From Pratylenchus scribneri (taxonomy: Eukaryota > Nematoda > Chromadorea > Rhabditida > Pratylenchidae): a stretch of 64,000 bases of DNA. The position numbers and the translations under genes are program-made. The DNA lies in contig JAQSEB010000001.1 of the NCBI GenBank assembly GCA_030063045.1, positions 4,526,001-4,590,000 on the forward strand, written 5' to 3'. Shown one piece after another: positions 23,831 to 34,649 of the stretch. The stretch's first letter is position 1; every line of letters starts with the position of its first letter. The notes under the pieces are model-generated. The model saw only the letters and a program-made list of their open reading frames with translations, made no database searches and was not told where the DNA came from.

Positions 23831-25328
23831 TCATTTCTTCCCCATCTTCAAATAATGAATGTTCCTTCCGACGAATTGTTGAAGCGTTTGCTGCTGCGAT
23901 TGATCGACTGGTATTGGAATTGGGCCATTGGATTCTCTAAAATTATAAAAATATTTTATTTAAATGTATTTTTGTAGGAAATATTCAATTTGGTGAAAAT
24001 AATAAAATGGTAAAAACTTTTCGCCGAAAAATTATTTTTTAGGGCCATATAATTTGGTCATAACTATAGGTTAGAGTTAGGGCCATGCATGGGCTTAAAA
24101 GCTTGATCTGGCTAGCCCAGTTATATGGCCTTAAAAAGATACTTTTTCTACAAGAAAAATTTTTCACTAAATTTACTACCCAATTAAAAAATATTTAATT
24201 AAAGAATTTACAAAATTTAATTCAAAACAAATTATTTTTGACTGACCAATTTGATTCATTCGAGATTGCGGGGTTCCTTGCTGATGAGGCACAATTTGTT
24301 GCTGTTGAATTCCATGGAATGGCCGTTGTTGTTGAGGAGTTTGAGGGGACTGTGGAGTTCCATCGAACAGAAGCATTCCGGTCGCCGGTTGTCCATTTTT
24401 CCCGTCGATTGCGCCTCCGGTGATCCCTCCTCCAATCAGTCGTTCTTCGATTTCCATGCCACTTCCCTGTTCCGTTTTTCCACGTGCCAATGTCAATGCC
24501 AAAAGGCTATTCTGATTTGCCAGCCGTTGATTTGCCAAATTTTCCGTTTCGACGTGTCGTTGACGCTGAAAAATTGGGAAATTTATGATTCTCATTCATT
24601 GTTTAATCTCAATCTCCTTCATTAAAGGAAAATATTCAAAATATTTCCTGGGGCAATTTTCCCATCTAAAAGGACAAAAAACTTATCATCTATCATAATT
24701 TAGCATACAGGCACCCCGAATGTCTTCCCGAAAGAATTAATTCCGCCTGTTTTCCGGAAAGTTAACCGGAAAGAATTAATTCCGCCTATTTTCCGGAAAG
24801 TTTTAACCGGAAAGAATAAATCCGCCTGTTTTCCGGAAAGTTTTAATCTAAATTTGTTCCGGTTGGTTTCCGGAAGTTTTAGTCTAAATTTGTTCCGGTT
24901 GGTTTCCGGAAAGTTTTAACATGAAAGAATTAATGCCGACTGTTTCAGGAAAGTTTATAGATGCCAAATTAGTGCTCTACATACTCGAAAACCGTAGACA
25001 ATAAAAATTTATCGGGACCTCAATTCAAAGGAATGACATGTTTCCTACAATATCCCCCAAAAATTAAATAACACCCACCTCCAAATCCTCGCCCTTTTTC
25101 ACGCCTCTTTTGTGGCCTCGAAAGCGCCCAAGCCGATAGCATCCAAAGGAAAAGGCAATCAACAAAATGATGAAGGAGGAGGTCAAAATGCCAATCAAAA
25201 CGTAGACGGTCACCTTAAATAAAATTGGTGAAATTACACATTTTATACAAATTTTAGTTTACTTGCGGATAACACGGACGTTCAGGGCATTTTTCGCAGG
25301 CCGGACATCCACCAAATAAACTGCCCAT
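23831..25328 (-). CDS. Single-pass membrane protein with Cys-rich N-terminus, unknown function
   Basis: Four exons, 25263-25328, 25079-25213, 24243-24565, 23831-23936; 209 residues, phases consistent. The short N-terminus carries GGCPACEKCPERPCYP (four Cys in CxxC-like spacing) and precedes one strong transmembrane segment at about residues 23-45 (VLIGILTSSFIILLIAFSFG), then a basic stop-transfer stretch (RLGRFRGHKRGVKK). The C-terminal 140 residues are Gln/Gly/Pro-rich and look unstructured. No signal peptide precedes the TM, so an N-out or type III topology is inferred. I do not recognise the family. Intron 2 contains TTCCGGAA array 6, and intron 3 a short inverted repeat (24042-24136, AGGGCCATATAA against TTATATGGCCTT). 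Confidence 0.65.
24735..24955. repeat. TTCCGGAA minisatellite (array 6), mixed monomers
   Basis: About three copies of the 41-bp monomer (inverted relative to array 2) followed by two to three copies of the 37-bp monomer of array 1, also inverted. Two otherwise separate monomer types thus sit in one short array, inside intron 2 of the membrane-protein gene. Confidence 0.85.
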
Positions 25329-25559
25329 TGAAATGCACACTTGTTGGAAGGAATAATTAATTTTTAAGTGGCTATTGAAAAGGTAAATGGGAAGAAAATT
25401 AAATTAAAAATTAATTTATTGAAGTCCCAGAAAATCGCTAATTTTGATTTGAGAAGGTCAAAAATGCATAGGTGGAATTAATAATTTTATAAGATAAAAA
25501 ATAGGGAAATTGGGATTATTAATTAAATTAAAAATTAATTTGTTGAAGGTTCAAGGTCC

Positions 25560-27060
25560 AGGAAATGGACAATTTTGATTTTTGAAAGTTGGCGCCGGAC
25601 AAAAGGATCAGAAAATAGGAGAAGGAAATGCAAATTAGCATTGCCCTTTAAATTAAGAAAGGGGAAAAGCACGGATGGGCCCAGCCCAGAGGCCATCATC
25701 ATCATCACATTGTTGGTGTGGACTGTGGAGAATGGAAGATCGCAGAATCAGAAGGGTATGGAAATGGCTTCTTTCACTTCCTATAAAATACCCTCCCCTT
25801 TCCCTCCCCATCCATTGGGCCAATTTTAAAATTTTAAAATAAAAAGTGAATATAAATTGGACTAATTAAATGAAAAATTAATTACTAAAGGCCCAAGAAA
25901 AGGCCGATTTTTATTTTGGGAATTTGGCTGCGCCGCTGAGGGGATAAAAAGGTGGATGGACAATTGGGCGCGGACAATTGGGCGCCGCCGGACAATTGGG
26001 CGCCAAATTAAAAATTTCCTTATTCTTTTTAAGTAGGGGCTTAGGGTTAGGGCTAGGTTTAGGGTTTAGGTTAGGGTTCGGAGCATAGGAAACGAGAGGG
26101 AAGTCAAACAGCTCCTTATTCCTAACAAATACGAAAGAATCTATTTTAATTTGGCGCCCAATTGTCCGGTGGCGCCCAATTGTCCGCGCCCAATTGTCCA
26201 AATTGACCTGGCGCCCAATTGTCCAGCGCCCAATTGTCCGGAACACGATAAAAAGGATCAAAAAATAATGCAAATTAGCATTGTTCTTAAAATTGAAAGA
26301 GGAAAGGCGGGCGGATGGGCCCCAAAAGCATCATCTCACATTGATGGATGGAGCGAAAGATCGGAGAATTAAAAGGGTATGGGGAAATGAGAAATGACTT
26401 ACATTTCCTACAAAACACCATTCCCCTTCCCCTTCTCTTAAATTAATTTTTAAATTATTATTTAATGAATGGGGTTAATGGAAATGGCCAATTTTGATTT
26501 TGAGAGGATTGGCGAGGCGCACGGGGCAAAAGGGTCAAAAAATTTACATTGTCCTTAAAATTAAAAATGGAAAGGGGAAAGGCGGGCGGATGGGCCCATA
26601 GGCCATCATCACATAGCGTTGGTCGGTGGAGAAGATCGGAGAATTAAAAGGGTATGGAAATGACTTCTTCCACTCCTTCCTACAAAACACCATCCCTTCC
26701 CCTTTCCTTCCCCCTTCCATCCATTTGGCCAATTTTCCACCCATCATCTAATACAATCGGGGCCAAATGTAAAGGTGGAGAGGGGAGGCCGTCCGCCATC
26801 AATGTTGTTGACCTGTGAATAAAAAAATGGTGCCAGCCAAATGGCCCCAGAGGGGTTTGTTGGGTGTTGGGGATGGACGGACGATTGAATTGGAATTGGA
26901 TGGGAAGTGAAAAGTAAATGTGGGGGAATATTGGAAGCAAAAATGGACGGGGGGGGGGGGGGAATGTGATGATGGGGCACAGTGGGGGAAGAAGTGAAAA
27001 TGAAGTGAAAAGTGGGGGAAATGGAGGATATGACTTGGCCAAAAGGAAGAATATCCATTC
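25560..27060. repeat. Duplicated flanking blocks of the zinc-finger cluster, three copies without a gene
   Basis: Segments starting near 25590, 26250 and 26520 repeat the same order: AAAAGGATCA, GCAAATTAGCATTG, GCGGATGGGCCCA, CATCATCACAT, GGAGAATT, AAGGGTATGG, then CTTCCTACAAAACACC. The third continues into a long stretch (26700-27060) equivalent to DNA upstream of the zinc-finger genes at 29700-30100, 33290-33720 and 36240-36640. No zinc-finger exon accompanies the first two copies. Confidence 0.75.
25953..26246. mobile_element. Inverted-repeat insertion with telomere-like core and 10-bp target duplication
   Basis: GATAAAAAGG occurs at 25943-25952 and 26247-26256. Between them the left arm has three GGACAATTGGGCGC units and the right arm five of the inverse GCGCCCAATTGTCC. 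Centrally, 26039-26082 is a run of TTAGGG, GGGCTAGG and TTTAGGG motifs. The insertion interrupts one of the duplicated zinc-finger flank blocks. Confidence 0.75.
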
Positions 27061-27249
27061 CTTGTTTGGCTGTTTAATAAATTCAATTGAGAAAGACAAT
27101 TTCGATACGTTTTGTTGTGTGAATCATCGACGAACAATGAAATCGGAGAAAAATTGGCAAAGATTGAATTTTTGAAATCTTTTAAAATTGGATAAAATAA
27201 TTAATTTTCCGACAAAAACATTAAAATTGCCGAATAAATATTAAAATTG

Positions 27250-27510
27250 CCGAAAAGCTTAAGCGGTTCAGTGATTTGTCCTAGAAACCCAAGCCCAATC
27301 GATTGATTTCGTCAAGAAACATAATTTGATTATCTTTTGTCATGGGTTAAACCATTTGCCATTTCTAACTTAGTTTTGAACCAAAAATCAAAATGAATTT
27401 GACCGATTTAATACCTTTTAAATTTGATCAAACCATAACAAATTATATACCATTCGTGCGTCTATCGAATGGGCACAGAATTTGGGAGTACAGGACAAAC
27501 CTTTAAACCA
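27250..27510. repeat. GGTTCAATGG inverted-repeat element, intergenic copy
   Basis: Inverted ends of the family GGTTCAATGGTTTGTCCTAG with an interior of GGTATTAAACC and TTTAAACC motifs. It sits on the 3' side of the zinc-finger gene at 27972-29069. A second intergenic copy is at 30615-30905. Confidence 0.65.
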
Positions 27511-27971
27511 ATAAATTTGCCATTTTCAAAATTATTCAAATTCTCTGTATCCCATCATTTCATTAGGACTTGGACAATGAAACGCAAAATATTACCCCAA
27601 AAATTCCAAGATTTTCTGAGATTTATCTAAACCTTTTTATGTCTATAGATTAAGTCCAAATCCATTATAAAATTGATGATAAATCAAAATTTATTTAAAT
27701 TAGCCAGATATAAGAGAGGATGAACCCAAAATATTAAATGAAATTTAAAATTAAAAAAAATAATCAAATTGAAGAGGAATTGTCGATATTATTAAAAGTG
27801 TGTTTTGAATCATCCCAAATATTGTTCATCCATTCTTCTTTATTTATTCCCATTTTGTTGTGTGCCGCTTCAATGGATGTCCCAACATTCAACGAAATTC
27901 GATTTTGCCAATTTTGCAGACGGCATCATTGTCGCGCAGTTCAATGTTATGGAGGACCTAATATTTGTGTT

Positions 27972-29069
27972 TTATTTGTTTATAGTAGACATTTTAAAAT
28001 TTACCCCATTCGATTTGGCACATTCTTTCACAATGGTCGAGATGGACGAGGGGCCAGCAGGGCCGGGAGCATTGGCATTGGCAACATCTGGAACCAATAA
28101 TTCATTGTGGACGGCGGCGACGCGTCGTGGGGGGACCAATTTACGAGGGCGACCAACGCGCTTCTGGTGGGAATAATATAATTCATTCAAAATTCATTTA
28201 TTGGAACTCACCTTGGGTGGCTCGATGATTTCCACTTCCGCATCGTTGTCCCCTTCGGCTCCGGCTCCATCATTGTTTGCCGGAGGGCGACCGCGTTTTA
28301 TGCCGGCATTGGGACACACCACCTTTGACAAATGAGAAAATTTTATATAAATTTAATGCCATTTAATTTGGAAAACATTGAAAATGGCAAAAAAAATTAT
28401 AGCGGTTCAATGGTTTCTCCTTTACCCCTAATCCCATAGCCCATACCCAATCGACAGATTCATCGATTGATATATAATTTTTTTATAATTTGGCCAAATT
28501 TGAGAACTATTATATATGTTTTGGTGGGGGTCTAGGATAAGCCATTGAACTGAAATAATCTTTTCATTTCAACATTTTAAATATTCACCATTAAATTAGA
28601 CCCTTTTTTTACCTTTGGTTGCGTTTTGACTCCATCATGCGCCCGTTGATGCACCACAAAAGCAATACGATTATGATTGGCAAACGATGCATCACAGTAT
28701 TCACAATTCAGTGGATATTCAGGATTTCCGCCTGAATGATTTTAATGAGATTATGGTATCAAACTTACGGCGTTTGTGAATTTCCTTATGCACATTCAGA
28801 GCGAATTTGCCCCGGGCATAGACTGGGCATTTGCTGCAAATTTAAAAGATGGAATGAATTATTCCTTTGTTATTATTATTTATTAACCTTATTACATAAA
28901 TATAAATCATTTAAATAAAATTTGCTCGTACAAACCTGCATTTGTATTTTTCCCACGGATTGGCCACCTTCTTGACCGGCCCAATGGCCTCATTCTCATT
29001 CGGCATTTGGGCATCAACATTTTCGGCAGTAATTTCATCTTCGAATTGCTCGGTTTTGCACTTTTCCAT
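27972..29069 (-). CDS. C2H2 zinc-finger / AT-hook protein, cluster copy A
   Basis: Five exons, 28936-29069, 28769-28833, 28613-28731, 28212-28322, 27972-28163; 206 residues. Finger 1 is assembled across the exon 1/2 junction: YKCRKC, 12 residues, HKEIH, a perfect C-x2-C-x12-H-x3-H. Finger 2 (exon 3) is CEYC...HQRAH with a 14-residue linker. Exon 4 has an AT-hook core (KRGRPP) and exon 5 another (GRPRK). All copies end with GPSSIS and KECAKS. Likely a nuclear DNA-binding protein; targets unknown. Intron 3 holds a GGTTCAATGG element at the same place as in copies B and C. Confidence 0.8.
28395..28555. repeat. GGTTCAATGG element in intron 3 of copy A
   Basis: A shortened copy with ends GGTTCAATGGTTTCTCC and GGGTCTAGGATAAGCC. 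It occupies the same intron position as the copies at 32230-32500 and 35395-35640. Confidence 0.7.
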
Positions 29070-29689
29070 TTTAATTTAATTTAATCAAATTTGTAGAAAA
29101 ATTCTAAAGTGGAAAATGTTTAAAAAATAATTTTGCATCAAATTCATCTGAGGACTAAAACCTAAATAAATGATAATATTCGGAATTTGGAGGATTTTTC
29201 AGTACCGTTTGGTCTTTTTTCTATGGATAGGATGTTCCTTCAGGGCATTTTTCGCAGGTTGGGGTTGAATTGGTATGGTAAGATAAGATAATAAGCACAC
29301 TGCTTTCAGCCTAAGATAAGAATCGTAAACGCAACTTCGCTGCCAAATAACAGTTTATTAGCTGCAAAAAAGACGGTTTAAGATAAGAATGTTGAATTCA
29401 TTGGGGGCAGACTGAAAATGAAGGAAGTGGATATACTGTACTGCCTCCAATCAATCAACTATTTGGCATAGGAATAACTTTTTTAGGGTGCCCGAATAAT
29501 TTTAAAATACTTTTAGGATAAAGTCCCTCTACAAATTTATATTAAACATTTTATTTTTCACATTTCATAGATTTTTAATAATTTTTAGAAAAATTTTGCC
29601 TTTTTTTAAAATAATATACACAGGATTGGCCCCCAATATTATTAGCCATTGAAATTCGGTTTTGAGGAAAAAAAGGATTTGATTTGGGA

Positions 29690-30620
29690 AATTTTGCGGG
29701 GAAGAAAAAGGGCCAAAAATTAGGAAAGGAAGGACGCGAATGGCCCAGAGGTCATCATCGCTTTGGTTGATGAAGGAAATCGGAGAATCCAAAAAGCGTA
29801 TGGAAATGAATTCAAAACATCATTCCCCATCCCCCCCCCCTTCTCCATCCAATGTGTCAATTTCCCCCATCCAATAAGAGAATTTGGGCCCAACGCCCAA
29901 AGCAATGTGGAGGAGGACGTCTGCTGCTGCCGTCGATGTGAATTGTGTTTATGTATAAAAAAGGGTACAATCGCCAAAGGGGTTATGTGGAATGGACGCC
30001 CATTGGATTTGATGGGTGGAAGTGAAAAGTAATGATATAGGGGAGGAAATATTATTGGAAGTAAATGGATGAAAATTTGCAAAAAATCGGGGAATATAAA
30101 TTGATAAACATGGATGGCACTGTTGGAAGTGGATTAAAAAATAACATAAAAATGTCTGTTTGGCCATCAACGCTTTCATCATTATGCCATAGCGTCGTTC
30201 ACCTTCGCAATTTTCCATTTTAATTTTATTTAATTTAAAATGCAAAAAAGAGTAAATCCGCGGATGGCGCCAGAGGCCATCATCACGCATTTTTGGAAGA
30301 CTGGAATGGAAATCGAAGAATCAAAAAGTTTATGTAAATGAACTACAAAATACGATCCCCTGCCCTCTTTTTGGGCCAATTCCCTCAACCCAATCGACAA
30401 TCCCGAAACAATAAGGTGTAGGCATGTGTTGCCTAATGGCCAAAAGGGATTGTTGGGAATGGACTTCGAAAACTTTGTGGAAATCATCGGCGAACAATGA
30501 AATCGGAGAAAAATTAGCAAAATTGTCAAGGATATTAAATTTGAAATCGTTAAAACTGGATAAATTTTTAATTTGCCGGCAAAAACATTGATTGTCGAAA
30601 AGAGTATTGAAATTGGCGAA
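29690..30620. repeat. Duplicated flanking blocks upstream of copy A
   Basis: Two successive blocks (29690-30090 and 30190-30600) equivalent to those at 33290 and 36240, with TGGCCCAGAGG, CATCATCAC, GGAGAATC and AATCATCGGCGAACAATG landmarks. They supply the putative promoter region shared by the three genes. The spacer 29070-29690 has no gene. Confidence 0.7.
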
Positions 30621-30905
30621 AGGCTTAAACTGTTCAATGGTTTATCCTATATCTTATATACAATCGATAAATCTCGTCAAAAAGCATTATTTGATTATGT
30701 TTTGGTTTAACTTTTATTTTACACAAATTCTAATTAGTTTGAGCCAAAAACCAAGATGGATTTGGACGGTTTAATACCCAACCCTTTAAATTTGATCAAT
30801 CATAACCAAATTATATAATATTCGATGCATGTTGATGAGATCTATCGATTGGGAATAGGATTTGGAGGTCTGGGACAAACCTTTTAAATTTAAACCAATA
30901 AAATC
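30615..30905. repeat. GGTTCAATGG inverted-repeat element, intergenic copy 2
   Basis: Ends TGTTCAATGGTTTATCC and TCTGGGACAAACC, interior GGTTTAATACCCAACC. Located between copies A and B. Confidence 0.6.
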
Positions 30906-31339
30906 TTTTCGCCATTTTCAAAACTCTTTAAAATTTATCCCATTCCCATCATTTCATTTGGGCTTGGCCCAATGGCCCAAACGCAAAATGTTGCCCCAAA
31001 ATTCCAATATATTTTCTTTATGTCTAGATTAAATCCAAATCTATTATAAATTGATGATGAATTAAAATTAAATTTAAATGGAATTTATTTAAAATAGTCA
31101 GATCGGAGAGGATGAACCCAAAATATTAAATAGAATTTAAGTTAAAATGAAAGAGGAATTTGTTTTCATATTATCCGAAAAATTGTTCATCCATTCATTT
31201 TTATTCCCTTTTGATGTGTGTCGTTGCATTTCGCCGTATGTCCGTAACATATTCAACGCGAAGAGGATGGCCCCGGTTTGCACTTGAATTCAATTTTGCC
31301 CATGGTGCCATCTACGGCGTTCACATTGTGGATGGTGAA

Positions 31340-33217
31340 CTATTTTTGAATGTTTTGTTTGTTTATAAATATTTTAAAGCATACGGAATGAGATTTGGCA
31401 CATTCTTTCAAAATGCTGGAAATTGACGACGGACCAGCGGCGGCCGAGGGGCCCACAGCATTTTGTGCCAATTCATTGTTTGCGGCACGTGGAAAACGAA
31501 CACGACGTGGACCAACGAGCTCCTGCTGGATAAAAATTTCATTCAAAATTCATTACCTTAAATACTCTTTTAATTCACCATTCTCTAATAATTACCCACC
31601 CTCGATTTTGAGGACCCATAGCTCCGGGTAGGGTTGATGCCCCTTATTAATCTTCAAATCCAACCTTTCTATCCCTTTTTGATATTGCTTTATCCCTACT
31701 AGTAGATTAAACAGATGTTCTTAGCCCAATTATCGCCTATATAATTCGAACGATGTTCCTTAATTTTGTCCTTTTCCCCGGCAGCTCCCGCCCCATTCAT
31801 TCTATTATTGCTATTTCTTTACCAAAGCAAAGGCATTTTCTATCATTTGAATACGGGGAATTCTTTATTGCGGGGATTCCCCAAACGAATCCCGAACAGG
31901 GTAAACTTTAAAAAAAATTTTACTACATTTTCTTTATCCATAAAGCTCTACAAAATCCGCTTAATTTGTTCAAAAATATCCACAAAAGAAAACCTCAAAT
32001 TTTCTAACTTTTTGAGCGATTGAAAAATAATTTCACATGGAGTATTAAAAGAGTATATACTGTATTATATGATCCACTCAACCTTGATTGGCTCGATGAT
32101 TTCCAATTCATCATCCTCTTCTGCCCCATCATTGTTGTTTGCCTGAGGGCGAGCGCGTTTTGTGCTGGGACGGCCACGACCCACTTTCGCCTTTGAAAAG
32201 GAAAACTTTAATTAGGCAAAAAAACATTGGAAATTGCGAAAGTGGTTTAATGGTTTGTCCTAGACCCCTAAACCCTATACTCAATTTCTCTTCCAAAAAA
32301 AAATCGAATGCTACTTTGTAACGGTTTGGTCAAATTTGAAAGGTATTAAAGTGTTTAAACCATATTTCAGGTTTTGGTCCAAAAATTAGGGTATTAAACT
32401 GGTTAAACCTAAGTCGAATCATTATCAAAAGATGCATCTCGAAGAAAATTATTATATATGTTTTTGGGGTCTAGGATAAGCCATTGAACTGAAATAATCT
32501 TTTCATTTCAACATTTTAAATATTCACCATTAAATTAGACCCCTTTTACCTTTGGTTGCGTTTTGGCATGGACCCATTTATGGGCACATAGAGCACGGTT
32601 TTTATCAAAGGATGCATCACAATGCTGGCAATTGATTGGATATTCAGGATTTCCGCCTGATGAATCATTTTAATGAGATTGTGGAGATTATGGTATCAAA
32701 ACTTACGGCGTTTGTGAATAGCCTCATGCCCTTTCAAACCGGGTATGCTTCGGAAATGTGCCGGGCATTTGCTGAAATTTGAAAAGATGGAATTATTCCT
32801 TTTTCATTATTAATATTTCAAATTATTCCTAATGAAAACAAATTATGCCCAATCAATAAAACATTTTTAAATATAAAATATAAACCTGCAATTGTATATT
32901 TTCCGCCGATTTGCCACCTCCTCCTTCTCCACCGGCGCAATGGCCTCATTCCCATTCGGCATTTGGTCAGCAATTTCGGCATTATTCAGCATTTGGCCAC
33001 CATCAACATTTTGGGCCTCATTCGGCATTTGGCCATCATTATTTGCCTCGACAACATTTGGCATTTCGTCAGCAACATTTCGGACCTCATTTGGCATTTG
33101 ATTAGCAGCATTTTCGGCGGCATTCTTCATTTGGTCATTCTCGGCATTTAGCATCTGGCCATATGCATTGGCATTCCCATCTTCGAGCGGCTCGACTTTG
33201 GTCTTTGGCATTTCCAT
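31340..33217 (-). CDS. C2H2 zinc-finger / AT-hook protein, cluster copy B
   Basis: Five exons, 32886-33217, 32707-32771, 32550-32656, 32083-32190, 31340-31525; 265 residues, in frame throughout. Exon 1 is longer than in copy A: an Asn/Glu/Met-rich, degenerate repeat of QMPNE-like units before YNC. Finger 1 across exons 1/2 is CRKC, 12 residues, HEAIH; finger 2 is CQHC, 12 residues, HKWVH, both canonical. Exon 4 has VGRGRPS (AT-hook core) and an acidic end, EEDDELEIIEP. Exon 5 contains GPRRVR and GPSSISSILKECAKS. Intron 4 is long (about 560 nt). Inferred to be a nuclear DNA-binding factor. Confidence 0.8.
32230..32500. repeat. GGTTCAATGG element in intron 3 of copy B (best-preserved)
   Basis: Inverted ends TTTAATGGTTTGTCCTAGAC and GTCTAGGATAAGCCATTGAA flank an interior with TTAAACC/GGTTTAA motifs. 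Its position relative to the exons matches the copies in copies A and C. Confidence 0.8.
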
Positions 33218-33289
33218 TTAATTAAATTTAATTTATAAAAATCTTAATGAAAAATAAATGTTTAATAATTATTTTTCCAGAAGGGTGTT

Positions 33290-33720
33290 AAATAAAAAGA
33301 AAAGGCACGGACGCGGATGGCCCTAGAGGCCATCATCACTTTGGTGTTGACTGTGGAAAGAAGAAAATCGGTCGGGGAATCGGAACGGAATGGAAATGAA
33401 TTCTTTTCCTTCCTACAAAACAGCACATCCTCCCCGTCATTGGGCCAAATTCGCCCTTCTATTCTATCGGGGGTCGGGGTCAAAAGCAGGGTGAAGGGGA
33501 GGCCGCGACGCCGTCGATGTGTGAAGATAAAAATGCCACCCAAATCGCCGAAGGGGTTGATGGAGGAATGGTGGATGATTTTTGGATGGATGAAAATTGA
33601 AAAGAAAATATATTTGAAGTAAAATAGATTGAAATGATGATTGGGCCAATGGAAAAATGAAAAAAGAGAACGAAAAGTTTTTGGGAGATACAATTTGGCC
33701 AATAGGCAGAAGATCTTCCT
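33290..33720. repeat. Duplicated flanking block upstream of copy B
   Basis: Nearly identical over long stretches to 36240-36640 (GGACGCGGATGGCC, CATCATCACTTTGGTGT, CCCTTCTATTCTATCGGG, AAAGCAGGGTGAAGGGGAGG, GCGACGCCGTCGATGTGTGA). Frames on the minus strand are open but shift between copies, so this is more likely promoter/UTR than coding. Confidence 0.7.
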
Positions 33721-33779
33721 TAATTTGCCATTTAATAAATTCAATTGAGAGCCAATTTCGACTTGTGAATCAGCGACTA

Positions 33780-34272
33780 ATAAACTTTCCGGAAAGTTTA
33801 ACCGGAAAGAATTAATTCCGCCTAGTTTCCGGAAAGTTTTAACCGGAAGGAATTAATTCCGCCTGTTTTCCGGAAAGTTTTAACCGGAAAGAATTAATTC
33901 CACCTATTTTCCGGAAAGTTTTAACCGGAAAGAATTAATTCCGCCTATTTTCCGGAAAGTTTTAACCGGAAAGAATTAATTCCACCTATTTTCCGGAAAG
34001 TTTTAACCGGAAAGAATTAATTCCGCCTATTTTCCGGAAAGTTTTAACCGGAAAGAATTAATTCCGCCTACTTTCCGGAAAGTTTTAACCGGAAAGAATT
34101 AATTCCGCCTATTTTCCGGAAAGTTTTAACCGGAAAGAATTAATTCCGCCTACTTTCCGGAAAGTTTTAACCGGAAAGAATTAATTCCGCCTACTTTCCG
34201 GAAAGTTTTAACCGGAAAGAATTAATTCCGCCTATTTTCCGGAAAGTTTTAACCGGAAAGAATTAATTCCAG
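33780..34272. repeat. TTCCGGAA minisatellite, 41-bp monomer inverted (array 7)
   Basis: About 12 copies of the array 2 monomer in the opposite orientation (AACCGGAAAGAATTAATTCC, GCCTATTTTCCGGAAAGTTTT). It lies between copies B and C and breaks the otherwise conserved spacer. Confidence 0.95.
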
Positions 34273-34649
34273 ATCTCAAATTTATCAAAACCTTTTTATC
34301 TCCAGATTAAGTTCAAATTCAAATCCATTATAAATTGATGATGAATGAAAATTAAATAGAATTTATTTAAAATAGTCAGATCGGAGAGGATGAACCCAAA
34401 ATATTAAAATTAAATGGAATTTTAGTCCAAATGAAAGAGGAATGTGTCGATATTATAATTATTTAAAAAATGTGTTTTCATATTATCCCAAAATTGTTCA
34501 TCCATTCTTATTTATTCCCTTTTGTTGTGGCCGTATCAATGGATGTCCTTAATAGCATTCAACGTGAAGAAGATGGTCCCGGTTTGCACTGGAATTCAAT
34601 TTTGCCAATTTTGCAATCCCCCAATTCAATGTCGTGAATGGTAATCTAT

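Noticed and set aside
26680..27137. Pro/His-rich minus frames of 104-139 codons
   Set aside because: Three overlapping frames in a CT-rich flank block; none conserved in the other copies.
33262..33744. 160-codon minus frame with THRRRRGLPFTLLL, echoed at 36200-36613
   Set aside because: The DNA is duplicated, but frames shift and stops differ between copies (and in the 26.7 kb copy), so it behaves as non-coding flank.
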